NCBI RefSeq assembly: GCF_030265065.1
Contig: NC_080397.1
Coordinates: 29,157,001-29,221,000 of the forward strand
DNA length: 64,000 bases
Origin: Corythoichthys intestinalis
Lineage: Eukaryota > Chordata > Actinopteri > Syngnathiformes > Syngnathidae
Direction of reading: 5' to 3'
Part shown: positions 13,201-24,597 of the stretch, in pieces
How the letters are laid out: each line of letters starts with the position of its first letter
How positions within the stretch are numbered: position 1 is the first letter of the stretch
Notes under the pieces: generated by a model
What the model was told of the DNA's origin: nothing
Database searches by the model: none
What the model saw: only the letters and a program-made list of their open reading frames with translations
Program-made: the position numbers and the translations under genes

Positions 13201-16200
13201 AGCCAATGCCAGGCAATGACTTGATTTTGGGGCATTTCACGTCATTTCCAGTTGATTTTCGGTCACTTCCTGTTGATTTTGGGGCATTTACAGGTCACTT
13301 CCTGTTGATTTTGAGTTACTGAACAGGAAGTGACTCAAGAATGTCCCCAAATGAATAGAAAGTGACTCAAAATCAGCAGGAGAACCTGTAAATGCCCACA
13401 AAAGACTGGCTGTAAATGCGGTTTTAGTGCCATTGACAATGCTACACGTCCATTTAAGTAAAAAAGAATAGGATGTCGAGTTTTTTTTTTTCAAATTATT
13501 TGAAATGCGCTAAATTCAAACTGCTTTCACTATCCAGAAAAATACCAATGTAATACAAAAGCGGGTTGTTTTTTTCTTTGTAGATTTTACAATTCTAAAA
13601 CAGATTTTAACCCTTTCAGTATAAAATGACAACTAGGTTAATAATTCTGATCATGCATATAGTTATATTGTCTATACTGGACTATATTTATTTTTTTAAA
13701 AAAATTAAAAAAAAACTTCAGGAAATAATCCTGGTTTCCGTTAAATTCATGGATGAGAGGATTTATTTATTTATTTTACATGAGTGGAGGGAAGTTAAAA
13801 GGGTTCTCAAATTATATAATACACAAGTAGGCACATATTGTATATCAGAATTTTTTTTTTCACGTTTAGGGGTGTGACAATATATTGAAATAGTGATGTA
13901 TTACAAATTACATTGCATTCCAAAAGGTTATCGATATGCTCCTGCCAAGAAACGATAAGTTTTAAATATGTGTCACTGTTAAAAATAAATAAGTAAAAAA
14001 AACAACCAACAGGTTGCTACCAAAATCTTCCACTAGAATAGTGTCCATATTAGCTCACTGGCTGCCATCGACGGCATGAAACGTCCAATCCATTTTTACC
14101 GTCAATGGCACTGAAACTGAACATTCACAGCCATTCTTCCCAGTTTGGGATCACTTCATGTCCATTTTACGGCATTTACAAGTTACTTCCTGTTGATTTT
14201 GAGTCACTTCCAATTCATTTGGGGACATTCCCGGGTCACTTCCTGTTCAGTAACCTAAAATCAACAGGAAGTGATCTGTAAATGCCCCAAAATCAATAGG
14301 AAGTGACCAAAAATCAATTTAACTGTATATTGTAGAATGATTTCCTGACCAATGTATCGATAATTGTTGTATCGCCCATATCGTGAGATCATCGTTATCG
14401 TGAGCCTTGTATCGCAAATTGTATCATATCGTGAGCTACCCAGAGGGTCCCACCATAGGTGGAGTTTGACTTTTGTGGCGGGGGGGGGGGACCATGTTGA
14501 TAACCCCGAAACGCAGTGTCAGCAATAAAAGCAACTTACAAGATATATGCTCTGATAGTTCCTTAGTCCATGCTCATATATACTGGCATCCCAGCTGTGT
14601 GTGTGTTTGTGCATGTGTGAGCGTGCACGTTTTTCTGTCCTACCTAGTGGAGAAGTACACGCCGCATCCTTTTTGACAATATTCCAGGCAGAAACTGTCC
14701 TCAGGTGGTTTTGGCTAAGCAAAGCAAATGGCCGTCTCTAAGGTGCTAGTCAAATGATGTGTTCGAAAACTAAATTTGACCCATTATAAAAAAAAAAATT
14801 TTTTGTTCATTTCCTTCATTTTTTTTTTGTTTTATTGCTATACAACTTTTATAGACAACATTTTACCGACAAAGTCTTAATTTTAAATTCATATATAGGA
14901 AAGTCCATTACATGCAATGACACCCCGGCCCCCCTTAATTTCCGTGTATGTTTCCCACTCCTATTTGCGATATACCACCAAGTTGAAGAGAAATTAGTGA
15001 CTCTTCCCATTCCCTATACACCACTTGCATTCACATAAAGAGATGATTGATGATTATCTTTTTTTATTATTATTTGGAGCAATTGAGTGAAATTGTATAT
15101 TTCACAGTAAGCCAATAAGGTTGGGCACCACGACGAAAAGGGGGCTAAAGCATAAGCGGATTTTAAGGGTGGGGGCAGCCCCACCCCGGTGGCCGAAGAG
15201 TGTCATTGCATGAAATTGACTTTCCTATATATATATTAAAAGTTGTAAAGCAATAAAAATGCAACAAAAATGAATGAAATGAACAAAAAAATATTTTTTT
15301 ATAATGGGTCAAAATTATTTTTCGAACAGATCATGTGACTAGCACCTTACACGGTCATTTGCTTTGCATACAATTTTCCAAAAAAAATAAATAAATAAAT
15401 AGCGGAGGGCAATTTTATTTTCCTAATGATTTTTTTTCTTGGATTGAAAATATTTTTTTTGATTGAAGCAACTTTTTGGGGGATCGAATGATTTAGACGC
15501 AAATGTCCTACCCATAATATGGCCCAAACACAAAAAGGATTGCTTCAATCAAAACTTTTTCAATGAAAAATTAAGTGTTCAAATGCAAATTTTTCAATCT
15601 CAAATATTTTTTCGCATTCGAAAATGTCTTCTATGATTGAATTTTTTTTGATTAAAGTGATTTTTTTTTTTTTTTTTTTTTGAAAAAAAAATTTTTTTTT
15701 TTAAGCAACTTATTTTTTGATTGAATAATAAAGACAAAAACGTCCTAGTCAAAATGTGGCCCAAACACAAATCAGCATTACTTTAATCAAAAGTTGCTTC
15801 AATTAAAAAAAAAAAAAACTTGCTTTCACATGCATTTTTTTGAGTTCCAAATTTATTTTTGCATTCAAACACTTTTTTTTTTTTTTTAATTGAAGCGACT
15901 TTTTTTTTTTGGAAAACATTTATTTTGATTGAAGCAACTTTTTTTTTTACTGAAGCAACTTTTTTTGGATTGAATAATAAAAAACACAAATCTACCTCCA
16001 TATAGCTCTGCCCATGGGGTACTATTTTTGACTGGGGTAACTACATTGGCACGACACCGGCGGGCGTACCATAATCAATGGATGACGATCTTGGCGAAAA
16101 GTATTGCCTAAGCAGCCTGATTTAGAATTTTCCCTCAAGAATGATGGGAAACAAAAAAACGCTCATTGTCAACTTATTATTATAAATATTCTTTTAAGTT

Positions 16201-17463
16201 AATTTCATTGCTTACACTGCGTTTTGGGGTCATCAACATGTTGTACCCCCCCCCGCCCCAAAAGTCAAACTCTGCCAATGAGCTAAAGGTTTACAAAACA
16301 TTGCGCTGCTCTCTCCCTCTCACCTTCCATGGCCTTCTCCCCAACACAAGATGATCAGGTTGAACTTCCCATTGCCTTCGTCCACCAAGTTCCTGGTGTA
16401 TCTGCAAACAAAATGTTGACCTATGATGACCAAATTCAAAAACTGAAAAAATGTCAATAAAGCATTTTTTTTAGACTGAGTGAAGAAGATATTGAAGCAT
16501 CTAATTGACGTTCATTCCTCCCTTCACATTCCGTCAGTGGCTAAATATTTTGGAGGCAGCTGCTAAGGCTCCATGGTGATCTTCCTGCCACTGGAGCCCA
16601 AACCTCTGCACACACACACACACACACACACACGAGCGGGTGTGTGTCTTTTGCTCGATGGTGATTGGTTTACAGCACACCACTCACCACCTCCTCCCTG
16701 TTCCATTGGCAATCAAAAACATGGCAAACTATTGCAATACACTATGAGGTGTGTGGTGTTTGCATGAAGTCTGGCAATGGTGATGAATGGCATGGGGCAT
16801 TTTCCCCCATAATTCATATTTTAATTCACTATTAATTATGCGCTATTGTCAGCTTTAGTCATCAGATCCACTTGAACTGGGATGGCTGGTGCTGAATAAT
16901 CATTGGCGGCGAGAGACGTCCAATCCACTTGGACTGGGAGGGTCCCTTCAAGGCCAAGTTAATTGGACGTCCATCGCCGCCAATGGCAGCCAATAAGTTA
17001 ATATACAAAAAAACAAAAAAAAACTATTTTATGAGGTATGTCAGCATCAGTCACAGAAGTAGTATTTAAACTAACCTATCCAATATTATTGTTGTATTTG
17101 AGATGCGATTGATGGTGCAAAATCTAAAAATGCAGAATATTAAGAATCGAGTCATTTCGAGCAAAATCGAGTCACGTTTGACGCAAATGCAGACGCACGT
17201 ACTTAGCAAGCGTGCAAAGTGCACCGCTGCTCCATAAATGAGTAACAATTTATCCTCAACATTCCTAATAGTGCATATTTAGGAGAGAGTTATTTTGGTT
17301 TTTTTTACCTGTGTTTGTCAAAAATGGCGTATTTCTTCCAGTCCTGGGGGTTGCTTTTGTAGGACTCCATGAGCTCTGTCACTTCTTCGACATTAATGCT
17401 GTCCTCCTTAAAGATTTCGTGTAGCATTTTGGTCAGTTCTTGCAGACTTTTTGGCGTTTCCAT
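7215..17463 (-). CDS. cdo1: Cysteine dioxygenase type 1, complete, five coding exons
   Basis: Cytosolic non-haem iron enzyme that oxidises L-cysteine to cysteine sulfinate, the entry step to taurine and sulfate. Exons on the minus strand: 17463-17309, 16401-16324, 12643-12489, 9374-9205 and 7244-7215. All introns are GT-AG, phases match, and the 588 nt give 195 aa (human about 200). Visible family features: YTRN with R55; the cupin motif SSIHDH with iron ligands H81 and H83; third ligand H135 in [15 protein letters not shown] with H150 and Y152. C88 in SHCF and Y152 match the human C93-Y157 thioether cofactor pair. The C-terminus TKENN is like the human LENN end. The start [10 protein letters not shown] is the only ATG before the conserved region in exon 1. 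The last exon has a tandem acceptor (CAGCAG), so Q187 may be optional. Introns hold many repeats. Exons and residues are seen directly; function follows from the family. Confidence 0.97.
7318..7712. repeat. Dispersed repeat with inverted ends, in cdo1 intron 4
   Basis: The left end (GCCATTTCTGGAGATATTG... to ATATCGGG) and the right end (CCCGATATAAC... to CAGAAACTGC) are inverted copies of about 45-55 bp. The interior matches 1812-2160 and holds ETS-core units on both strands. It lies just upstream of the last cdo1 exon. Confidence 0.6.
8640..9150. repeat. Dispersed repeat, copy in cdo1 intron 4
   Basis: Shares blocks with 39385-39687 plus 41273-41430: GAGTTACATTTAG, ACCTTTAAAGGCTA, AACACTGCTAC, AAAACTGGCATTC and the CGTTGACGAAAAC end. 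No coding potential. Family unclassified. Confidence 0.6.
10916..11553. mobile_element. Non-autonomous element with AGGGCTGTCAAA ends, in cdo1 intron 3
   Basis: Left end TAGGGCTGTCAAAATTATTGCG, right end TTTGACACCCCTA. The interior (AATTAATCCCGTTCAAATATTTGACGC, CCCAGCTCAAACAGATTAAAATGA, TTGCCGCCCTCTGCTGGC) is shared with the reverse copy at 36208-36776; fragments lie at 18010-18220 and 49045-49200. Probably hAT-like, but the target duplication is unclear. Confidence 0.65.
12003..12140 (+). repeat. 70-bp tandem duplication in cdo1 intron 3
   Basis: Two units of about 70 bp (12003-12072 and 12073-12140) share ATCTGTCATGAC and ACATCGCTTCAATGATATCT, with a few differences. The sequence before it (about 11600-11900, GTATTGGTCCGGATATAAGA) looks like part of a dispersed repeat. 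An (AT)n run follows at 12166-12187. Confidence 0.75.
12966..13500 (+). mobile_element. hAT-like element related to 5692-6445, one end missing
   Basis: Has the GGTGGGAACCTCACG end, the TTCTAGGATATTCTA segment, the GACGTCCAGTCCGTTTGAA hairpin region (13105-13190) and the inverted ETS-core arrays centred near 13321. The ACACCCCTA end was not found. Lies in cdo1 intron 2. Confidence 0.6.
13868..14456 (-). mobile_element. hAT-like element related to 5692-6445, reverse copy
   Basis: Starts TAGGGGTGTGACAATAT (one end) and finishes ATCGTGAGCTACCCAGAGGGTCCCACC (the other). The interior has GGTTATCGATATGCTCCTGCC, GTCCAATCCATTTTTACCG and ETS-core arrays that switch strand near 14253. Lies in cdo1 intron 2. 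Confidence 0.65.
14459..16281. mobile_element. Non-autonomous DNA transposon with about 70-bp inverted ends
   Basis: The left end (GGTGGAGTTTGACTTTTGTG, a G-run, CATGTTGATAACCCCGAAACGCAGTGT) is repeated inverted at the right (ACACTGCGTTTTGGGGTCATCAACATG, a C-run, AAAAGTCAAACTCTGCC). The interior has a long inverted repeat (14712-15370) and a T-rich tandem repeat (15421-15960). No transposase. Lies in cdo1 intron 2. Confidence 0.75.
15421..15960. repeat. Tandem repeat of about 237-bp units, T/A-rich
   Basis: GTCCTA(C/G) followed by TGGCCCAAACACAAA recurs at 15505 and 15742. Each unit has GATTGAAGCAACTTTTT, long T-runs and an inverted CAATCAAAA/TTTTGATTG pair. Confidence 0.65.
16613..16632 (+). 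repeat. (CA)n microsatellite
   Basis: About ten CA units in cdo1 intron 1, just upstream of exon 2 in transcript direction. Confidence 0.9.
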
Positions 17464-17890
17464 CTTCTTTTTGTGTGTGGGTGGCAGCGAAACCTCTAAA
17501 TTAAGAAGATGCTCACCTTCTCACTTACTTTGCGCTACACTCGCTCACGCTCGTATTTATTTATTCCCGGTCGTACCATTTATGGATGAAGGGGAGGGGC
17601 GCCACGAAAAGTGATGTCCCTCGCTGGGGGTGGGTGGGCTTTAGTATGACGAAGGGCGAAAGTGTTTGTCTTCAGTTTCGACTTGAGTATGCCATCCGCA
17701 ACGACCACGTGGATTCGTTGAAACGAGCCCCGTTTCAAAGCAAACCTGAGTCCATGTCACACCATAAACACAATATTGGATCGGTCCTATTCGAGGGCTT
17801 TTCTTTTCCACCAGCGACCACGTTGTCACACAAACCCCAGCCCGGCTCCCCCTGTCTGTCCATTCAACTATTCTTGGGACAATAGCTGTT
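17464..17890 (-). promoter_or_regulatory. cdo1: cdo1 upstream region with a TATA-like box
   Basis: About 90-100 bp upstream of the cdo1 ATG the minus strand reads AATAAATAAATAC (near 17553-17565), a TATA-like stretch followed by a GC-richer, CpG-containing leader. Open frames here (for example plus strand 17586-17885) have no recognisable protein similarity and look like chance. The promoter assignment is positional. Confidence 0.35.
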
Positions 17891-18324
17891 CAGGCCGCCA
17901 CAACACCCCCATTCACTGTCCTTTCCAAAACAAGTGAGGAAAACACAAATTGTTCTTTCATTTAACCAATAAAACAATGCATTTTGTAGAAGCAGTAATA
18001 AACTAGGGTTTAAAGGGATCCACGGATGGAAAGACTTGTAGTTCTTAAAAGATAAACGTTATTATAGTTCAAATAATTCGATATTGAAACCCCTCTTGGT
18101 GTTTTCGTTTTTTATTCAATTTGTAAATTTAGTTTAACTCGTAAATCGCCATTATAGTTGACGTCGCAGGGCGGTGACGTCACTGGATTACGCTGCCGGT
18201 GTTCTGTCAAATTTTGCATCCTTTAAGTGCGTACGACAGGAGAAAAAAGTTAAATAGCATTAATATGTTAATTAGAATCATATTTTGGGAGGATTTGACT
18301 ATATACAACAATTTGGCAAAGCGA

Positions 18325-18800
18325 AGATCACATTAAATCTAAAGAACGTAAAAACAAAGATAATCGAAACAGGAAATAGAATTATACATAAAAATCGCAT
18401 TTAATCACGAATAAAATTAAAAATAAATAAATAAATAGACAAAAAAATACTACTACTACTACTTATAATAATTGAAATCAGCAATGGAGATAAAGCAAAA
18501 GCGGAATAGAAAGCAAATAGATTGAAATATATAGATAGTTATGGATATGCTGTGCTAAACAAGAGCGTTTTTAGCCCTGTTTTAAAGGAGCTAACAGTTT
18601 GAGCATACTTCAGACCTTCAGGTAACTTGCTCCAGAGGTGAGGAGCATAATAACTAAATACTGCCTCACCCTGCTCGGTTCTTGTTCTTGGAACATACAG
18701 GAGACCGGTCCCAGACGACCTTAGGGGTCTAGATGTTTTATAGGAATCTAACAAATCAAGCATGTATTATGGTCCAAGGCCATTAAGTGTTTTGTAGACG
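18325..18800 (-). mobile_element. 5'-truncated LINE fragment (L2/CR1-type C-terminal end)
   Basis: The minus-strand frame 18763-18539 reads LYVPRTRTEQGEAVFSYYAP then HLWSKLPEGLKYAQTVSSFK and LKTLLF, the usual C-terminal tail of fish L2/Rex1-type LINE ORF2 after the reverse transcriptase. It is followed by 3' UTR text shared with 27090-27300. 5' truncation is typical of LINE insertion. Confidence 0.8.
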
Positions 18801-19742
18801 AGCAGTACTCACTTTTGTGATACACTGTACATTTTCAAATCAATGGCAATATTCTATGTGTTTCTAATAACATATTTTAGTTAAAGAGAACAATTGTGGC
18901 TTATTAGAGCCAACGATTGTTTAAGTCCAAGGTTCCCTTTAAAAGCGTGGCGACCAAACTATGGCCTGGAGTGAATAATAAAAAGATCATTGAATACGAT
19001 CCGCACAAGAAGCTTGAATTCAGACTACATTCTATTCAGCTTCAACTCGAGATGGCGCTAGTTATTAAACGGTGCCTTCTCCATTAGCCCAACAGTCAAA
19101 ATCTAAAAACATGTTGTAAACAAAGTAGGAAACTTTGCAGAATTTCAGCATTTTGTTTTACTTAAATGAATTTATATATATATAAAAATTTAATAATCCA
19201 ATGCGAGCAATTCAGCCATCTTGGTGGTGATTTTTCTTAACTTTTTTGCCGTCACTGGAGGTTGTCTGTTTGTCTGCAAAGTTTGTTTCAGTAGTGTAAA
19301 TAGATATTTACTTTTTTTTTTTTTACAATATCCTAATACATTCGGATTATTTTACCTGTAGGCTTGTAGCCCTTAACTCATTCACTGCCGTTGACAGTTG
19401 TAGAAGTTAAAGCCATTTCATCATGTTTCACTGCCAGTGCCACTGACAGCAATATACGACCAATCCAGTTTGACGGAGGGGTCGATCCAAGGATAATAAA
19501 TGCATTTTAAAAACACAATCTTTTTTAGAGTTCCGGGAATCTGCCACTAGGCTGTTGTTTTGTCTTGAAATACGGGCAACAAAAGCGGCATGGAAAATGA
19601 ATGAATGAAAAAAGTTTAAACAAACTACGACCGCCCGGCTCATCAGCCTAGAGAAACGATAAACACACCCAAAGAGCCTTCATGCGCTCCTCTGGCAAAC
19701 TCGGAACCCACAGGCAACACTAAATCCGCAGTCCATTAATCA
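18801..19742. other. No gene recognised
   Basis: AT-rich spacer. Near 19375-19480 there is a piece of the CATTCACTGCCGTTGACA-type dispersed repeat, and near 19590 a GAATGAATGAA tail. No coding evidence. Confidence 0.5.
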
Positions 19743-19750
19743 GCCCAGAG

Positions 19751-21065
19751 CAGAGGTGGGCAATAACATGTTACATGTACTCCGTTACATTTACTTGAGT
19801 AACTTTTTGAGAAAAATGTATTTCTAAGTAGAGGTGCACGATAATTATCGGTCCGATAATAGGAATTATGACGTCATCCCAATAAATCCGATAACATAAT
19901 ATATTATCGGCCCTATTAATAATATTTTTGGCACGGTGTCGGATTGGGATTTGTGCATTTGTTTCCACTCCTGTTTTTCCAGTGTGCAAAGTTTTGTTAC
20001 TGTCTTTGTTTTGTTCATTATAATAATGTTCATGTCATCATGAAAATTCTGGTTCGGTCAAAGGCAAATCTAAGCTGAATCAACCACTAGTATTTTTTAC
20101 CTACAGGTGTTCAAAAACTCAGGTGAATATACATTGAAAATTATACTGTATATATATTATCGGTTATCGTATCGCTATCGGCCTTGAGGAGCAGGAAGTT
20201 ATCGATATCGGTTTCAAAAAATGGATACCGTGCACCCCTTCTAAGAGTAGTTTTACCAAGCCATACTTTTTATTTTTACTTGAGTAGATTTGTGAAGAAA
20301 AGACGCTACTCTTACTGCGCTACTTTGGGCTACACAATAGTCGTTACATTTTTCTTCTTTATTCTACATATTCGATTAATTATATTTTTGACAGCAATGC
20401 CAAGAGTAGCTCTGCCAATTTTACCAATGAGACGTCGCAACAAAAATCACATGACTCCATTACACCAATCTGACGCAAGCTTGCCGTTCTATGATCACCC
20501 CAGCCTGTTCAATTACGTGGCGTCTTTAAAGAACTGTTTGAATTTTTTTTTTTTTTTAAACTGACATAAAACGCTGCCCTCAACATCACTCGAAAGCGCT
20601 CCCAGTTTTTATTTGGCACCGATTGAACAAGGAAAAACGGAGATACGATGCTTTTAATTTCATAATAGTAACTATGAATGAAGTATTCACTATTCAAACT
20701 AGGAACAATTTTTTCCACTAGAGGGCACTTGTGCTCTTTGGACAAATAATGCTACATTTAAATGATTTTTTTATTTTTATTTTTTTGGCTTAATGTGGTT
20801 ATGAAATGGATTATTGTACATTATCATTATAACAGTTCAAATAGATAGGTTTGTTCTGAGAGAAATAAAATACCATTGTTTAAAAAAAAAAAATCAAACA
20901 AAATTAGCAGTTACTCACAATGTTACTCATTACTTGAGTATTCTTTTCACTGGATACTTTTTTACTTGTACTTGAGTACATTTTTTGATTACTACTTTTA
21001 CTTGAGTAATATTATTTTGAAGCAACTCTACTGAGTAAAATTTTTGGCTACTCTACCCACCTCTG
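19751..21065. mobile_element. Non-autonomous hAT element with perfect 8-bp target duplication
   Basis: Starts CAGAGGTGGG and ends CCCACCTCTG, flanked by GCCCAGAG at 19743-19750 and 21066-21073. This fixes the family boundaries used for the other copies (3313-4241, 43811-44548, 50140-51470, 53337-54285, 54650-55092). It carries a second element at 19830-20238. No transposase. Confidence 0.88.
19830..20238. mobile_element. Second hAT-like element nested in the first
   Basis: Ends AGAGGTGCACGATA and TACCGTGCACCCC are inverted copies. Flanks TTCTAAGT and TTCTAAGA are a 7/8 target duplication, and removing it restores the host text seen in other copies (TTCTAAGAGTA). The interior is rich in TTATCGG. 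Confidence 0.8.
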
Positions 21066-21160
21066 GCCCAGAGACAAAATTTAAAATTGGGCTTCAAGAA
21101 TTGAACTGTATACTATAGCTACCACCACAAAGAGTGTGAGATCTTGAGCCTTCACCAAAG

Positions 21161-21233
21161 GTATGTGCCCATCCTGTCTAACTAGAAGTTAGACATCCTG
21201 TCTAACTAGAAGTTAGACAGGATGGGCACATAC
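21161..21233. repeat. 73-bp near-perfect palindrome
   Basis: The outer 23 bp at each side (GTATGTGCCCATCCTGTCTA plus three bases) are exact inverted copies, and the inner part is two direct copies of a 24-bp word containing CTAACTAGAAGTTAG. Unique in the window. Confidence 0.9.
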
Positions 21234-23244
21234 AGTAGGTTTTAAGAACGGGGGGGCATCCGGATACTGTATGTATGTAACATAATTGGCTTTAATTTGA
21301 ACTCTGAAAAATACTACTAGTTACTTAGATTTAAGTAAAATCTGGGTCAGGCTAATTTGCATTACACACACGTGTATGTATGTGGACGTGTATGTATGCT
21401 ATATGTAATTATCTTCTTGGCTTTCTCCACTTTCTAATCGTTAATCTCGTACTCACCTTTCAAGTACAGGTCTCTCCCATGTCACCCTCTTTTCTCCTCT
21501 GCTCTGACTTCAACAGGTTAATAAACGTGGAGGAGTGATTATTATTTGTGTATTATAAGGACTAGCCACTGATGATAATCATACGTGAATGAACTCAGCT
21601 CCTGTACTCAACTATACGTAAAGTGAGAAACACAGCTGATGCTCCAGAAAAAAGTCACCCCAAAGATAGTGGTAAAAAGAGTGCACACTTAACTGTACTA
21701 GGACCTTCACAATGCATTTCCGACTAACTAGCTAGCAGCAGCTAAGTAGCAGCGTTATTTTAGAACTGGGGTGTAACTTTTGACCGCAAAACAACAAAGG
21801 TAAGACGTGCGCAGAGATTGTAGTGTGCAAGCCAAGTTTTTATTTGTCAAACACGGAGCAACCTGCGATCAAGGTCACAGGGAAAACGCGGACTGGATTA
21901 TCAGACATGTGGGCGTTCACTATATGAACAAGTGAAATGGATTGGATAGCGACAGACTGAAGGGGCAGACAGACATATTCTATGAAGTGAGGGAAAATTG
22001 ACAGATTTATGATCATATTTTAGTTGATAATGACACGTTTTATGATTATTGATTTGAACTGATATTCTGGGAACTTCATAGTGAATATAGCAGCATTTTT
22101 TTTTGTAATTTAAAGAAAAAAATAAAACAACACCAAATTATTTAGGGAGGCTTAACCCCTTAATGCCAGGAACATGAAGCAATTGTCAGAGAATCCCAAA
22201 ACTTAAAAAATAAGGTCCTAATGGTACTTTTTTCAAATTTGTAGAAAAACAAAAATGGCAAAATGAATATGTGTAATAAGCGCTCTACTATCTAGAACCC
22301 TAGCTAAATCCAGATTTTTTTTTTCGTATGGAACCTGCAGATGCATGTATTGACTTGCATCCATAATTTTTTTTTTTTAAATTTCAAAATTTTAATTAGT
22401 CTCAAAATAATGAAATTCTGAGTGTATCAAATGTGATACACTAGGCGAGAAGGGGTTAAGAATATTTTAGGGGGGCTCAAATAGGCCTAACGACGCCACT
22501 GATGACAACGCTTCGTATCTGTGTATACATGCTAATGTTTTCTATGTAGTTTAACTATCATTGAGTTAATCATTATTTTTAAAAAAAACAAAGATTAAAA
22601 AAAGAAGCTGTAGTATCTCAAGTCTCCACTGTATGCACAAATACTGATATAGAAATGTTTCACTAAAAACATTAGAAAATGTATATGGCGGAAAACACTC
22701 AGGTGACTCTAAGTTCCGCTCTGAGACCCCCAGTTTGGCCAAATTTCCAAATTGCCCGATATGCATGTGTGATACATCATTGGAAAGCTTAAAATCTCAA
22801 TTTTCTGCAGAAAAAAAATTGAACAGGAGTTTTTTTTTTTTTTTTTAAATAAATTTTTAACAGCAAACCCCTATCTGGAGGTGAGAGCACGCGAGAGCAG
22901 AATTACAGACGCCATGACTTTGACGAGATATTATCGCGTACTTACCTGGTTTCGATCCAAAAACTCCATGTAGCATGTATCACTGAGTGTCAAGCCATAG
23001 CTGTGAATGGCCACAGCTGGATTTTTGGGGGGTTTTATGGGTGAAACATGGTACATATAACAAGGGTCGCGATGCAGAAATCGCAGACATCAAGGAGTGG
23101 CCGAGATTTTCTTTTTCATATATTTACCCTTATTAATGTTTTTTTTTTTTTCAATTTTTCTTTATATGGATCGATTATTTATCATGTAACATATCGGAGA
23201 AAATGCGACAGTAACAAAAAAATACAATTAAGAGATAGTTATGA
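21234..23244. other. No gene recognised
   Basis: About 2 kb of AT-rich spacer with several T-runs. No repeat family shared inside the window and no credible exon. Confidence 0.5.
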
Positions 23245-24597
23245 GGTACACTCAAAAAAAAAAATTCACTGGCTCTACTTAAAAAAATTGTTGTAACAAT
23301 TTGCATTTAATTTTTTAAGTAAATTCAACTAAATTATAAATAAATAATTATAAATTTTCTAACTGGACTCACTCAATTAGTATAGTTGAACCATCATTAT
23401 TTATTGTCCTCAACAAAGCTTTATTGTGTAGAACCAACTCAATTTTTATAGCATTAATAAGAAATAAAACTATTTCATTTAGGTTGCTATAACTCCTTCA
23501 TTTTAATTTCTCAACTCAAAAGTTGATGCAAAATGGTACTTAAATTTATTGAGTAAGAGCAACTCATTCATTTTCCATGCCGCTTTTTCCTCACGAGGGT
23601 CGCGGAGGTGCTGGAGACTATCTCAGCTAACTATGGGCAGTAGGCAGGGGACACCCTGAACTGGTTGCCAGCCAATCGCAGGGCACAAGGAGACATACAA
23701 CCATTCAGGCCCACTCATACCTACAGACAATTTAGAGTGCTCAATCAGCCTACCATGCATGTTTTTGGAAACCGACGCAGGCACGGGGAGAACATGCAAA
23801 CTCCACACAGGAAGGCTGAAGCCTGGGATTGAACCCTTGATCTCAGAACTGTGAGGCGGACGTGCTTACCACTCAGCCACCGTGCCGCCTAAGAGCCACT
23901 TGTTTTTCTAAAATAAATTGGACATGGCAACTCCAGTTTTATTTGGAAAAAAATATATATTTCAAAACTCAAAAGAATGGACAAAATGAAAGTGCAGAGC
24001 AAAACCAATATAAACATCCTAAACATTGTCAACAGTTCACTTCAGGTGCAGGTATAAACAGATATGGCACAACAACACACAGTGCAAAACAAGTGTACAA
24101 CAAAATGTTTGCAAATGTACAAACAATATAGGGTGATTGAAAAGTAACTCCTGTTTTAAGATAATTTATTTAAATGTTGTAAACATTTTTTGTAATTTTT
24201 TGAGTATGCTGCTTGATGTATGGTAATGAAATCTGTTTTAATTTTCTTTCTGACTGCAAATATTGTAAGGCAGAAAATGGCCAATTCTTTTCCCGTGGTA
24301 ATATGCACATGTGATGGGAATTTAGGAAGTTGCACCAACTTAATAATGGAATAGAAATTAAATTTCACTCACTTAATCTTTCCCTTTGTTACGTGAAAGC
24401 GGAAAAGCTTATTCAAAAACAATATACTTTTAAGTTAATACGTCTTTCTTAATATTTAATTTTGATTAACTCCATAAAAGAAGTTACCAACTTAATAAAA
24501 CAATGAATAGTAAAAAAAAGTCATTTTTATGTTGAAAAAGCTCATGTTTTCAAGTCATACCAACTAGCCTCATGAATCATTTTTTAGAGTGTAGATA
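23245..24597. mobile_element. Non-autonomous DNA transposon with TACACTC ends
   Basis: Left end GTACACTCAAAAAAAA and right end ATGAATCATTTTTTAGAGTGTA are approximate inverted copies, a terminus common in fish elements. AACTCAAT/TAAGTTAA-rich inside. Interrupted by the repeat at 23557-23890. No transposase. Confidence 0.6.
23557..23890 (-). mobile_element. Fish retroposon (GGCGGCACGGTGG family), nested
   Basis: Minus strand begins GGCGGCACGGTGGCTGAGTG, passes through GTTTGCATGTTCTCCCCGTG and the CCTGCGATTGGCTGGCAACC segment and ends GCGACCCTCGTGAGG, AAAAGCGGCATGG, AAAATGAATGAG. This is a very common teleost retroposon with a short tail repeat. A fragment is at 36862-36930. Confidence 0.75.

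Noticed and set aside
17586-17885. 99-codon plus-strand frame upstream of cdo1
   Set aside because: It lies antisense in the cdo1 promoter region, with no known domain or splice structure.
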